Shown: in pieces, positions 1-8,585 of the stretch
Layout: each line of letters begins with the position of its first letter
How positions within the stretch are numbered: position 1 is the stretch's first letter
Origin: Liolophura sinensis
Taxonomy: Eukaryota; Mollusca; Polyplacophora; Chitonida; Chitonidae
Direction: 5' to 3'
Assembly: GCF_032854445.1 (NCBI RefSeq)
Contig: NC_088305.1
Span: 19,019,717 to 19,083,716, forward strand
DNA length: 64,000 bases
The notes under the pieces: model-generated
Seen by the model: the letters and a program-made list of their open reading frames with translations, nothing else
Told to the model about the DNA's origin: nothing
Database searches by the model: none
Program-made: the position numbers and the translations under genes

Positions 1-1224
1 GGTGACATATTCAGAATCGTTATGAACAATGGTGGGAATAGCTTTAGATTTCCCCTTGCCATTAATGGACTTAATCTAACCCCAAACGTTTTTGATTGGT
101 GTATTCGCGGATAAATTACTACAAAATTGCCGCCAGTGATCTTTCTGAGCTCGTTTGATTGTTCGTTGAGCTACAGCCTTCGCCCTCTTGTACAATATAA
201 TATCATCGTAATGTCGTGTACGACGTGCTCGATTCTTGAGACGTTTACCTTCCCTAATGGCAGCGGAGCATTCGGTATTCCACCACGAAACTGGCATTTT
301 ATATTTCATATCACCAGAAGATTTAGGTATCGTCTTGGTGGCGGCAGCGTTAATGGCGTCCACAATGTTGTCAGAAAATACATCCACATTGTCATCGAAA
401 ATCTCACAATTAAAGGATTTCCTACATTCCTTTTGGTAAAGCCCCAAGTTTGCTCTTTTAATGCTCCATCTTTGAGAGTGACCCACTGAGTTTACTTAAG
501 GATTGAAATCCCAGGATACATGGACGGATAGGTGATCACTCCCACACGGTGAGACATTATCCACGGGCCAATCAAAAGACAGGCTTAGGTCAGGGGAACA
601 CAGAGTAAAATCAAGATGCGAGAAATTACCGGAGTGGGGATCAACTCGGGGGCCTGAACCATCATTGAGAATACATACACCATATTGATCAATAAATTCT
701 TCAAGCACCCGCCCATTTTGCTTAACAGTTGCACTGCCCCACAACGGACTGTACGCATTAAAATCCCCGCATAAAATGTAGGAGTTATTCAGAGATGACA
801 TAAGGGAGTTAAAGTCGGAACGATCCAGACGGTTCGACGGGTTGTAAACGTTTACAACACTAACGGATGGACCGTTAGTTCTAGCTATATTGAAACACTG
901 GGTTTCTATGCTGGTAAACGAAGGCAATCTAACCTCGGAAAAGCAAAGTCCATGTTTTAAGAACATAGCCAAGCCGCCGCCACCTCTAGTTTCCCTATCT
1001 AATCTGTTAATAAAATATCCAGGATATGTATAATCAAGATGCTGCTTTAAAAAGGTTTTATTGTAAGCAGACAAACATGCGGTTCAGGATTTACATTAGA
1101 GAGATAGAACTTAAACTCCTGGCCGTGGGTACCGTTACCCCGAATATTCTGATGAAGCAAATTAAACGCCATTATTGCCGAAAAAAGCGAAGCAGTGAAG
1201 CAATAAAGGTTAGAATACATAAAC
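1..1224 (-). pseudogene. LINE ORF2 endonuclease part, copy 1 (broken)
   Basis: The 5' end of ORF2, starting MFMYSNLY at 1224 and overlapping the ORF1 stop by one base. APE-type endonuclease motifs are visible: LQET-like start lost to a frameshift near 1050-1065 (extra bases relative to copies 2 and 3), then INRLDRETRGGG, VVNVYNPSNR, CGDFNAYSPLWGS, SHLDFTLCS and GSDHLS. A stop at about 496, where the other copies read Tyr, ends the frame; the sequence reopens at 486-76. Where copies 2 and 3 carry a stop after RRTPH, this copy reads on (RRTRHYDDII), so it separated before that mutation. RT and RNase H lie outside the window. Confidence 0.8.
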
Positions 1225-1225
1225 A

Positions 1226-2521
1226 TTACGAAACCTCAGCAGAAACCAGACTAGAGAGTACGGACTTGAGACAGGTAAAGTTGACATGTTCAGGCCCGAG
1301 CCGTGACTGAGCAATATGGAAGACTTCAGCTATAAACTGATCAGCCTCTCTAAGCTCAAAAGCTTTGAGCATTACTTCAGTGAACACGGCTATGATTTTA
1401 GTTGCCGTAGACAAAGACAAATCTTCGGTTTGATTAGATGAATCCGACATGGTTTGGGTACATGCAGATTTCATTACGGGCTTAACTCGCTTAAATTGTG
1501 ACGTGGGTTTCACAGAATGAACGTCTGGTCGAGGTTGTGTACTGTTATACGTAGGTTGTGTACTGTTATCCTTAGGTGGTGTACAATTACACATAGATGG
1601 TGAATATTCAGAGCCTTCACGTAAAGCCCTCTCTGCAGGATTTTCAGTATAAGGTCGACTGTTCTCTTCACGAACATTCTTAAGAGCTTCGGCGAACGAA
1701 ACTTTCTGCGTTACCTTAATATAATGGGACTTACTAACCTGCTTGCGATATGGACAGCCCAGGTAGGTAGATGAATGGCCGACGGAGCCGCAGTTAATGC
1801 ACTTAGGTCTATCCACATTTCTACACTGCTCAAACTCATGTTCTCCTGCACAACGAGGACAACGCTGCTTTCCCCTGCATGAAGACGATATATAACCGTA
1901 GCCCTGGCACTTGTAGCAGCGTAATACCGGAGAAACGTACGGTTTGACTTCAAACATTTCATAACCTAAACAAATTTCAGTAGGAATGTCCTCGAGATCG
2001 AAATGCAACAGCATGCATTTTGTTTTCATTTTCTCTCTCCCCTTATATAGCCTTTCCACTTTATAACATTTGTTTTTCTTCAAAGCAGCCAATACATCTT
2101 CTTCTTTAAGCTCATCTCCTACCCCATAAATAACACCCCGTGCTTGGTTAGCATATAACTGTTGTCTACATTGCACATCACGTCCCATAATAGAGGTTAA
2201 TGCCAAAGCCTTTTTAACTTGGGCTGGTTCCGTACATATAATTAATAGCTCTTTAGAACCCTGCCTTTTCACCTGTTTGATGTTACCCATAGCTTGCTGT
2301 CTAGCTTGTCCAAATTTTATGTTGTTCCACGCTGTAATGGGCAGGCCACCCATAGAGCATATAACCACACTGTGATTGCCTGAATTTGACCTGGTGTTTA
2401 CTTGTCTAGGTTTCTTCCCCTCAGAGGAAGCCCGATCCAAGGATAAATCGCGCACGCGTTCATTACTGGAACGGACCTCCGAGAATTCCATGGAATCCTC
2501 ACCCCCTTTGGTGGCGTCCAT
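1226..2521 (-). CDS. LINE ORF1 protein (gag-like, zinc knuckles), copy 1
   Basis: An open frame of 431 residues, the longest ORF1 of the three copies. A Ser/Lys-rich N-terminus leads into a block around residues 50-110 (VVICSMGGLPITAW onward) that could be an RNA-binding fold. Three knuckles follow near residues 205-265: CYKCQGYGYISSSC, CPRCAGEHEFEQC and CINCGSVGHSSTYLGC. In the first knuckle the His of the CCHC pattern is Tyr in this copy, whereas copies 2 and 3 keep His, so the first zinc site is probably lost here. The C-terminus after residue 381 is open in this copy only. The stop codon TAA overlaps the ORF2 ATG as TAATG. The product should bind LINE RNA; that role is inferred from the family. 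Confidence 0.8.
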   Translation of the reverse strand: MDATKGGEDSMEFSEVRSSNERVRDLSLDRASSEGKKPRQVNTRSNSGNHSVVICSMGGLPITAWNNIKFGQARQQAMGNIKQVKRQGSKELLIICTEPAQVKKALALTSIMGRDVQCRQQLYANQARGVIYGVGDELKEEDVLAALKKNKCYKVERLYKGREKMKTKCMLLHFDLEDIPTEICLGYEMFEVKPYVSPVLRCYKCQGYGYISSSCRGKQRCPRCAGEHEFEQCRNVDRPKCINCGSVGHSSTYLGCPYRKQVSKSHYIKVTQKVSFAEALKNVREENSRPYTENPAERALREGSEYSPSMCNCTPPKDNSTQPTYNSTQPRPDVHSVKPTSQFKRVKPVMKSACTQTMSDSSNQTEDLSLSTATKIIAVFTEVMLKAFELREADQFIAEVFHIAQSRLGPEHVNFTCLKSVLSSLVSAEVS

Positions 2522-3113
2522 GGTCAGTTATTCTAAATATAATATCTAAGGTGTATAGGACAGGTGTGTTATTACGCAAGACTATTAAAGCACAAGTGGG
2601 TGTTGCCCGGGAGCCGCTCCGGGCCGGGACAAGACAAAAGGCGCTCGGGTTAGTAATGCAGAGTAGACAGTGCACGTACAGGATTTGTACTGCATACGAT
2701 CCTACCCCTATACCAAAGGTATAGGAACTATAACCCTACACTAAGCAATATCTACCACTATTTAAATCACAGCAAAATTTACAACTGCGGAATATTCTCC
2801 ACACTACACTATATTTACAACGTAGTCACCAACAGTGTCCACACATGGCAAGTATATACAAAATAAATTTTTAAAAAAATTTGGGCGTGCGCAAATGTAC
2901 AAATATATATTACAGTCATAGAGGTATACACAAACAGTATATTATATACACTTATATATCAAGCAATCTCAGTGGCAGAGTAAAACAAGTGGGTATAGCT
3001 ACCAAACAACACAGTGGGTGTAGGCCGATGCCATCCCAGAGTTTTCTTCTCAGCTCCACATGTACGTCCGCCGACCTGTTCAGTTCTCGCCTGAGAGCCA
3101 CCTAACCGTCTCA
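2522..3113 (-). other. LINE 5' leader, copy 1
   Basis: About 590 bp between the right-hand target site and the ORF1 ATG, conserved in copies 2 (23348-23940) and 3 (49869-50460). It contains a GC-rich palindromic patch (cccgggagccgctccgggcc, around 2607-2626) and otherwise AT-rich sequence. LINEs of this group often keep an internal promoter here, but I see no motif that proves one. Confidence 0.5.
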
Positions 3114-3125
3114 TTTCCACTCCTT
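3114..3125. repeat. Right target-site duplication of the LINE, copy 1
   Basis: The 12-mer tttccactcctt matches the left-flank 12-mer tctccacccctc seen at copies 2 and 3 with three differences. Units without the LINE (57780-57800, 34130-34150) read straight through an equivalent of this site once, which supports it as the insertion point. Confidence 0.6.
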
Positions 3126-4089
3126 TATTCGGGGGTAAATTTTACACCCAAGTACGCACGTGTGATCAAAGGAGATATCGAAGAAAATTTTAGGTGAAAT
3201 TTTATTGCATGTTGGCTGGAAAACACTTATGATTCACTAATATGGTGGGGTAAAGCTCACATTAAACCTACCAATGTGACACAAACACTGAGTTCGCTGT
3301 GCCAGTGAATATCGTAAGCTCAACAGTTACATGCCAGCTATACTAGAAGTTTTCCCCATTTGGGAATCTCCCCGCCATTTTGCCAAAATCCAAATACGAA
3401 ACCACAATGCAGTGCGTGCAACGGCTTTGTCCACAAGTGTCAATAATAATTGCATTTTGTATTCGAGTAATTACAGTGAAGAACATCCCACCGACAGTCT
3501 CGCGTGTTAGACTTATCTATTTACACTGGCCTTTGTATTCGAGTTATCACCGCCAAGCAATAACCGACAATCTCGTATTGTTGCCTGATCTGTACTGGCC
3601 ATCAGTAGTGATTTACATAAATCAAACAACTGATCCTCCATCGGAAAAAAAATTTTCGACGCCTAAATTTTTAATACCCTGCCTCTCCACAGCTGCACAA
3701 TAATACGCATGGAAGGCAAGATACCCCGCTACTCTAAACAACAGTTCTGCGATCTCCTGCCATTGGAAGAAAAGCTAGGAAACGCCAAAATGCGAGCTTG
3801 TCCGAGTGAGCTCGGAAGGAATGTACAACTATAACTGACAGCCTTGAAGAAATATCCTTCTTCGGGATTACCATATGTTGCATCTCGATTCTCATTGCAA
3901 CTCGTGCCTTTTGCACTCAAATTACTGCTACCACTAGCCTAGCAAGTGAAATATTCCTAAGCACGGCGTTCACCAACCAAATCAATTCAAATCCAAGAAA
4001 CAGTCTAAGAATATTGATGCATCTAAATGCAAAACTGTGCAATTGAAAATTTGCATATACACATTTGAAGCAGACATTTTGCTTTTCAG
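3126..4089 (+). other. Intron 3' part upstream of SDR exon 2 (unit 0)
   Basis: Non-coding stretch between the LINE and the splice acceptor. It matches 23953-24917 and 50473-51439 closely, and the type II introns at 37400-38607 and 57800-58997 more loosely. It ends in a pyrimidine-rich tract and acceptor (ttttgcttttcag at 4077-4089). A SINE 3' tail remnant (aagtgaaatattcctaagc then accaaccaaatc) lies at about 3947-4005. A 107-codon frame at 3380-3703 is not conserved in the type II introns and I do not call it a gene. Confidence 0.6.
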
Positions 4090-4658
4090 GCGATGTGTCC
4101 GAAAAGAGAACGGTGGAGGAGATTTTCAAGGTCGTCGACGAGGACTTCGGTGGCTCCTTATATGCTATTCTCCACACAGCCGGGGGTATGCTACCCATAA
4201 ATGATGAAGAACCAGAGAAAACGTTTGACGCCTTCACAGAACTGTACCCGAAGGCCTTTTGGCGGCTGGTGGAGCGAGGAGTGCCTTATATGGAGTAGTC
4301 ACCACACGGGGGTCGGATCGTAGTATTTTCCAACCCTGGGGTTAACCTAATGTCCTCACCTAGACCCTTCTACCTAATGCCTGGCTGCGGAAAGGCGGCT
4401 CTTGAGTACGTGATTTGGCACTACGCACTCGTATTGGCCCCCAAACGTATCACGTGCAATGTGGTTATCCCGGGTATTACAAAGACTAAGGAGTGGAAGG
4501 AAATAGACCCCACGGAACTTGCCGAAAGACGGTGTCCCATGAAGGAAGTCATCCAACCGGAGGATGTCGGAGCAGCACTGGCATTTCTAGTCTCCCCAAA
4601 GGTGCGTTTTATCACCGGTGCGTTTCTACCAGTGGATGGGGGACTTATGCTTGTGTGA
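4090..4658 (+). pseudogene. SDR exon 2, unit 0 (type I), nonsense-broken
   Basis: Full-length 569-bp exon 2 of the SDR family, from the acceptor AG at 4088-4089 to TGA at 4656-4658. Its exon 1 lies left of the LINE, outside the window. A TAG at 4296-4298 replaces the codon for Lys146 of the 265-residue protein, cutting off the active site. Other unusual changes are Ala174 to Pro (MPGCGK) and Thr185-Arg186 to Ile-Trp. Reading resumes open after the stop to the normal C-terminus (FLPVDGGLMLV). The single stop with the frame otherwise open suggests loss is recent. Confidence 0.85.
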
Positions 4659-4707
4659 CTCAGTGTGAAGAATATGCATATGCGACATTTGTGGGGACGA
4701 AAAAGCC

Positions 4708-4786
4708 TCTACGGAACTGACCGAATGGCGGTGTCCCATGATGGAGGTCATCCAACCGGCGGCAGTCAGGGCAACATATGCATCAA
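4708..4786 (+). repeat. Diverged copy of an SDR coding segment in the 3' region, unit 0
   Basis: About 80 bp that repeats the coding stretch at 4508-4585. Translated in frame it reads STELTEWRCPMMEVIQPAAV against PTELAERRCPMKEVIQPEDV in the exon. The same secondary copy follows every exon 2 in the window (11395-11465, 28083-28162, 39226-39298, 52048-52137, 59615-59690), so the internal duplication predates the array. Confidence 0.8.
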
Positions 4787-5205
4787 ATGATACACCAATC
4801 AAATCAATAAATAAATTAGTTAAACACCCAGACTAAGAACATACTGTTATACCCCTCTCGGGCAACATTCCCAAATTGTGGGAAATTTCTGACAGCAGAA
4901 TTGTCAATCCCGTCAATCAATGCATCAAATAATACACCAATCAAATCAATAAATAAATTAGCTAAACACCCAGACTAAGAACATACTGTTATACCCCTCT
5001 CGGGCAACATTCCCACATTGTGGGAAATTCCTGACAGCAGAAATGTCAAACCCGTCAATCAATGCATCAAATAATACACCAATCAAATAAATTAATTAAC
5101 CCCCCAGACTAAGAACATATTGTTATATCCCTCTCGGGCAACATTCCTGTGTGGAATTTCCTGACAGCAGAAATGTGAGACCAATCAGATATGGTTTATT
5201 TTTGG
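4779..5205 (+). repeat. Three tandem copies of a 142-bp repeat, unit 0
   Basis: Copies begin at catcaaat near 4781, 4923 and 5065, giving a period of 142 bp. Each contains accaatcaaat, an A/T-rich stretch, cctctcgggcaacattc and ctgacagcagaa. Unit 2 and unit 5 have two copies and the type II units one. AATAAA motifs at each copy start may serve as polyadenylation signals for the gene. Confidence 0.85.
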
Positions 5206-5541
5206 TGCCAACTACTTGTCAGTTCACTAATATAAACTTCGATATTTTCACACAGGTATATAATGCTTACAGGGATACACAATGGACGCTTACTGGCTGA
5301 CAGTTGAGATAGGGTTTCGTGGGTTAATTCTTGCGGCCTTGGTCACTAGTGGCGGAGTGGGGTAACTATTATCAAGCAACGCAGTGGCGAGAGTTACGGA
5401 GAGAAACAGCCCCAAGTGTGTCGTAATGACGGTGGAGAGTCAGTGGGGTTTAAGGTCGGACTTAACAATTTTTCAGTCAAACGAAGAAATCCTTAAATTG
5501 CATCTAATGTGCCTTCGCACATTACGCACATTAAATCCATT

Positions 5542-5700
5542 TCCATCGCTCTTTTATGTAGTGTTGCTCAATGAGACGCCTTACCGAAGGCAAGTAAGCA
5601 GCCCCACCCGAACCATTATACTGATACGTGTCAACCACTCGTTGCACCATGCCCTTCATGCTGAACGCTAAGCCAGGAAGTTACAACTTCCTCTTTCAGA
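5542..5700 (+). repeat. Single copy of the ~160-bp direct repeat (deletion scar), unit 0
   Basis: In units 2 and 5 this sequence occurs twice, 1.14 kb apart. Here only one copy exists and it joins the left flank of the first repeat to the right flank of the second. The simplest reading is recombination between the two direct repeats with loss of the DNA between. Confidence 0.75.
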
Positions 5701-5801
5701 TCCCCATTTTGAAGTACCGGTATAATGAAATATGTTAAAAGACATTTGCTTTGTATGCGTATATGTCCATATAACTGCCTCATTCAAAGGACCTGGTACG
5801 G

Positions 5802-5809
5802 TATATAAG
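5802..5809 (+). promoter_or_regulatory. TATA-box candidate upstream of unit 1 exon 1
   Basis: The 8-mer TATATAAG sits 50 bases before the ATG of a short conserved frame (5859). The same arrangement recurs at about 30172 and 54146, always upstream of a type II gene. In type I genes this stretch is replaced by unrelated sequence. I infer a possible core promoter; no transcript evidence is available. Confidence 0.3.
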
Positions 5810-5858
5810 GCAGAGAATCGAACTGAGAGACGTATGATGAGACAGTGCAAATTTCAAA

Positions 5859-5954
5859 ATGCCAGCACAATTCCGTAAATTTCCAAATCAGAAGTATAAA
5901 ATTGGTGGAAGCACCGATAAAAGTTATATGGCCTTTAAGGAGATGGTTGCTTAG
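5859..5954 (+). CDS. 31-codon conserved short ORF upstream of SDR exon 1
   Basis: Encodes MPAQFRKFPNQKYKIGGSTD and 11 further residues ending KEMVA before TAG. Near-identical copies lie at 30228-30323 (one Phe to Val change) and 54203-54298 (synonymous change only), each below the TATA candidate. It could be an upstream ORF in a leader, a small peptide gene, or chance. It is basic and has no signal peptide or membrane segment. Confidence 0.25.
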   Translation: MPAQFRKFPNQKYKIGGSTDKSYMAFKEMVA

Positions 5955-7294
5955 TAATAACAAACCAAAAATCGAAATCAAAGATGGCATTTTTTCCTTC
6001 TTACGAGGCAGTGAGTTTTTAATTTACAGTATGAAGATCGACGTAAACCAAAAAAATATTTCTAAACAAACTTTCATGTATATATTTCCAGATGCTGACA
6101 GAGTTTCATTTTAGTTAACGTTTATTTTCAAAAGTAAAACATAAACGTTATAATGTGATCAGTTTTGGCATATTTTGACAAACTTAAAATGCGTATTTTT
6201 GCCATGGTCCAAGAGACATCCTCCGTATTACAGTGAACTAACGAAGTGAACATAGAAAGCAGGTAGTACCAGCACGAAGAGTTCAAATGATCTTTTTTTT
6301 TTTCTTTTTTTTTTTTTTTTGTCTTTGGAAATATACTTTTGCTTGAGTAAAGATATAGGCCACCGTCCATTAAATAAATCTTATGAATTAGAATGCATAA
6401 GTAGCATGTGGCAACTATAGCGAATCCATATGAATCTTCCTTAGGAGAGCACGTGGTCGGCCATCATTGACACTGTCATCCACGTTATGCGTATAGTGGA
6501 ATTATTAGGCCGAAAGTTACATTTGTTATATCTGCGTGTATTTCAACTCACTGGTGCATAACTGAGTGCTCAAGAATTTTTCAGGCGGTGATTTTTTCTC
6601 CTGTTTTTGATTTGATGACCGATATATTGCTTCAGTGCATGTTTGGAGCTTTAAAAAAAGCGTACTTCTTTTCCTACCAGTGTGTCAGCAGCTGTCACTC
6701 ACAGTTATAGTCAGTTTCGATTCTTAAGGTGCATAGTATCATGAGAAGGGGCCGATTGCCCGCCTTACCATATCAGGTCCTTTCAGCACCAAAATTTTGT
6801 CAAATAATTTAGTTTCTAAATAACCTAAAACCAGTTTTCTATCTTTAGCCAGCAAACCATTATCATTTAGATTATTATATAGCCATTTCCAAATCATCCT
6901 GACGATCGACCAGCCAAGAGATAGACAGACAGAGCGACTTAATATATAGAGCTGCTTAATTACTTGTCACAACTACAGATATAGATAGCAAATTGTGGTA
7001 TGTATGTATGTATTATTGCAAAAGGTGCGCGCGCAGGCCACATCACGAGGTGACGCTGACACGACACAGGGGTCACGCTCTGCAGTACAGCTGACCCACA
7101 TCAGCTGACCAAGTCAAACGATCTTAACCTATTCGTCCGTCCACTGCATAAACCTCCTTGTCACATCCAGGTTGGGTGTGTCTCTCAATCGTATCACAAC
7201 ACAGATTTAACGCGTTCTTAAGCGTCTGAAGAGGCACAGACAAGGCCTTTGCTGTCACCAAGTGCGTACATCATTATAACGTCGTTCAGTGAGA
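5955..7294 (+). other. Upstream region of SDR exon 1, unit 1
   Basis: No gene recognised. The stretch recurs upstream of most exon 1 copies (13800-15174, 30324-31660, 54299-55354, 62060-63411). It includes a T-rich tract at 6291-6320, a GTAT microsatellite near 7000-7013 and a GC-richer block just before the ATG (7020-7290). It probably holds the leader of exon 1; an exact start site cannot be read off. Confidence 0.5.
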
Positions 7295-7522
7295 ATGGAT
7301 GGTCAACATGAGCCATCAGATCCCCCTCTCCCGGGCTGACTGACCACGGAGCAATTCTCCTTACCGGCGGCACCACTGGAATCGGGCTGGGCACAGCCCA
7401 GGAGCTCGTGCTACTCGGTTTTCGCAAGTTCATCTTAGGATATGCTACACATGACGAACACGCCAATGTGGCCAAAAGTAACCTGGAACAGAACAAAGGG
7501 GTTAAGGTGGTTCTGGTCAAAG
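7295..7522 (+). pseudogene. SDR exon 1, unit 1 (frameshifted)
   Basis: Starts at the conserved ATG (MDGQHEPSD) and ends at the splice donor, but is 228 bp, one base shorter than the 229-bp intact exons. The deletion lies near 7324-7334 (the stretch coding SDSPTNG elsewhere) and shifts the frame into a stop almost at once. The rest still encodes the Rossmann segment TGGTTGIGLGTAQELVLLGF in the second frame. The donor is GTTAGT, not GTGAGT. With this exon broken, the intact exon 2 at 10778 has no obvious partner of its own. Confidence 0.85.
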
Positions 7523-7719
7523 GTTAGTGAGCATATACGGCTATTCGCTATCTGTATGTAGATGTAGGCCTGGTCAAATTTTCGATCCTTATGATAGGCC
7601 TAAGGTGGCTGTTTAATTCGGCCATCCTCTCTCGTACAGAGGGAGTAAGACTTGAAGACACGGTAACTGGACTACTTAGTACAAGGCTGCATTGGCTGCC
7701 CTATCATGGCGACCACATT

Positions 7720-8585
7720 TGCTCATTCGGGAGCCGGCTCTGCTCGGTTTCCTCCCACCATAATGGTGTCGGCCGCCGTACAAGTGAAATATTTTTGAGT
7801 ATGGCGTAAAACACCAATCAAATCAAATCAAATCAAATCTCATTTGGGAAAGGTAATTAACAAGCACTATAGACACGGATAAGAGAAGTACGGTGTAATT
7901 TACCACACTTTCTCATACAGAAGGTGTAATTCACCACACTTACTCATACACAAGAGGTACGTCAGTAACCGCACTTATATGATTAGCTTGCCAGCGCGGC
8001 GAAATGACCCAAGAGCGTCTCACTAATGCGGTCGCTGTAAGTTCAAGTCCAGCTCATGCTGGCTTTCTCTCCGGCCATACGTGGGAAGTAATCTGCGGAT
8101 GGTCGTGGGTTTCCGACGGGCTGAGCACCATCGCATCAATAAAATATTCTTAAGAACGGCGTAGAAACACCAACCAATATAAATTTTAAAAAATCATACA
8201 TCAGAGATAACTAACCACATTTTCTTCTCTAGGAAGGGTAATTATTAAGCGCTAGACACTGATAAAAATGAACAATCTTTGAACTGGCCGTCCCATCAAC
8301 CACACTTTTCCACACATGACAAGGGCCGGGTAATTGCCATACATTCTCTTACAGGAATAGTAATTAACCACACATCTTTCTGCAGGATAAGAAAATCAAC
8401 CACACATTGTCTACGGCAGTTGTATGATTACCAGCATTTCCTCATACCGGAGGAGTAATTGACCATCCTCTCCGAACATACGTGGGAAGTCATCTGTGAA
8501 TGGTCGTGGGTTTCCTCCAAACTGGGCACCGTCGTATAAATTAAATATTCTTCAGTACCGTGTAAAACACCAATCAAAATAAATT
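7720..8585 (+). repeat. Degenerate SINE pieces and ~30-bp repeats in intron 1, unit 1
   Basis: A 5'-truncated SINE (about 7725-7843, ending accaatcaaatcaaatcaaa), a longer one (about 7988-8185, with GTTCAAGTCC box B) and a 3' piece (about 8462-8583). Between them run degenerate units of about 30 bp built on gtaattaaccacac plus tctcatacaggag. The same block follows other exon 1 copies at 15600, 32090, 35380, 42470, 55790 and 63835. Confidence 0.7.

Larger units (their letters stand above)
1..3113 (-). mobile_element. I-group LINE, copy 1 (cut by window edge)
   Basis: A non-LTR retrotransposon read on the minus strand. From its 5' end at about 3113 it shows an untranslated leader of about 590 bp, ORF1 (2521-1226) and the start of ORF2 (from 1224), which runs off the left end of the window. 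CCHC knuckles in ORF1, an APE-type endonuclease in ORF2 and, in the complete copies 2 and 3, an RT plus RNase H place it in the I group of LINEs; I do not recognise the exact family. The right flank (3114-3125) repeats the sequence found at both ends of the other two copies, so this is the same ancestral insertion carried along by array duplication. Confidence 0.85.

Noticed and set aside
1711-1962. Second minus-strand frame inside LINE ORF1 (also 22558 and 49059)
   Set aside because: It is ORF1 read in another frame; its Cys and Ser richness comes from the zinc-knuckle codons.
3380-3703. 107-codon frame also at 24207-24530 and 50727-51050
   Set aside because: It recurs only because the intron was duplicated; the type II introns do not keep this frame, and the peptide is low in information.
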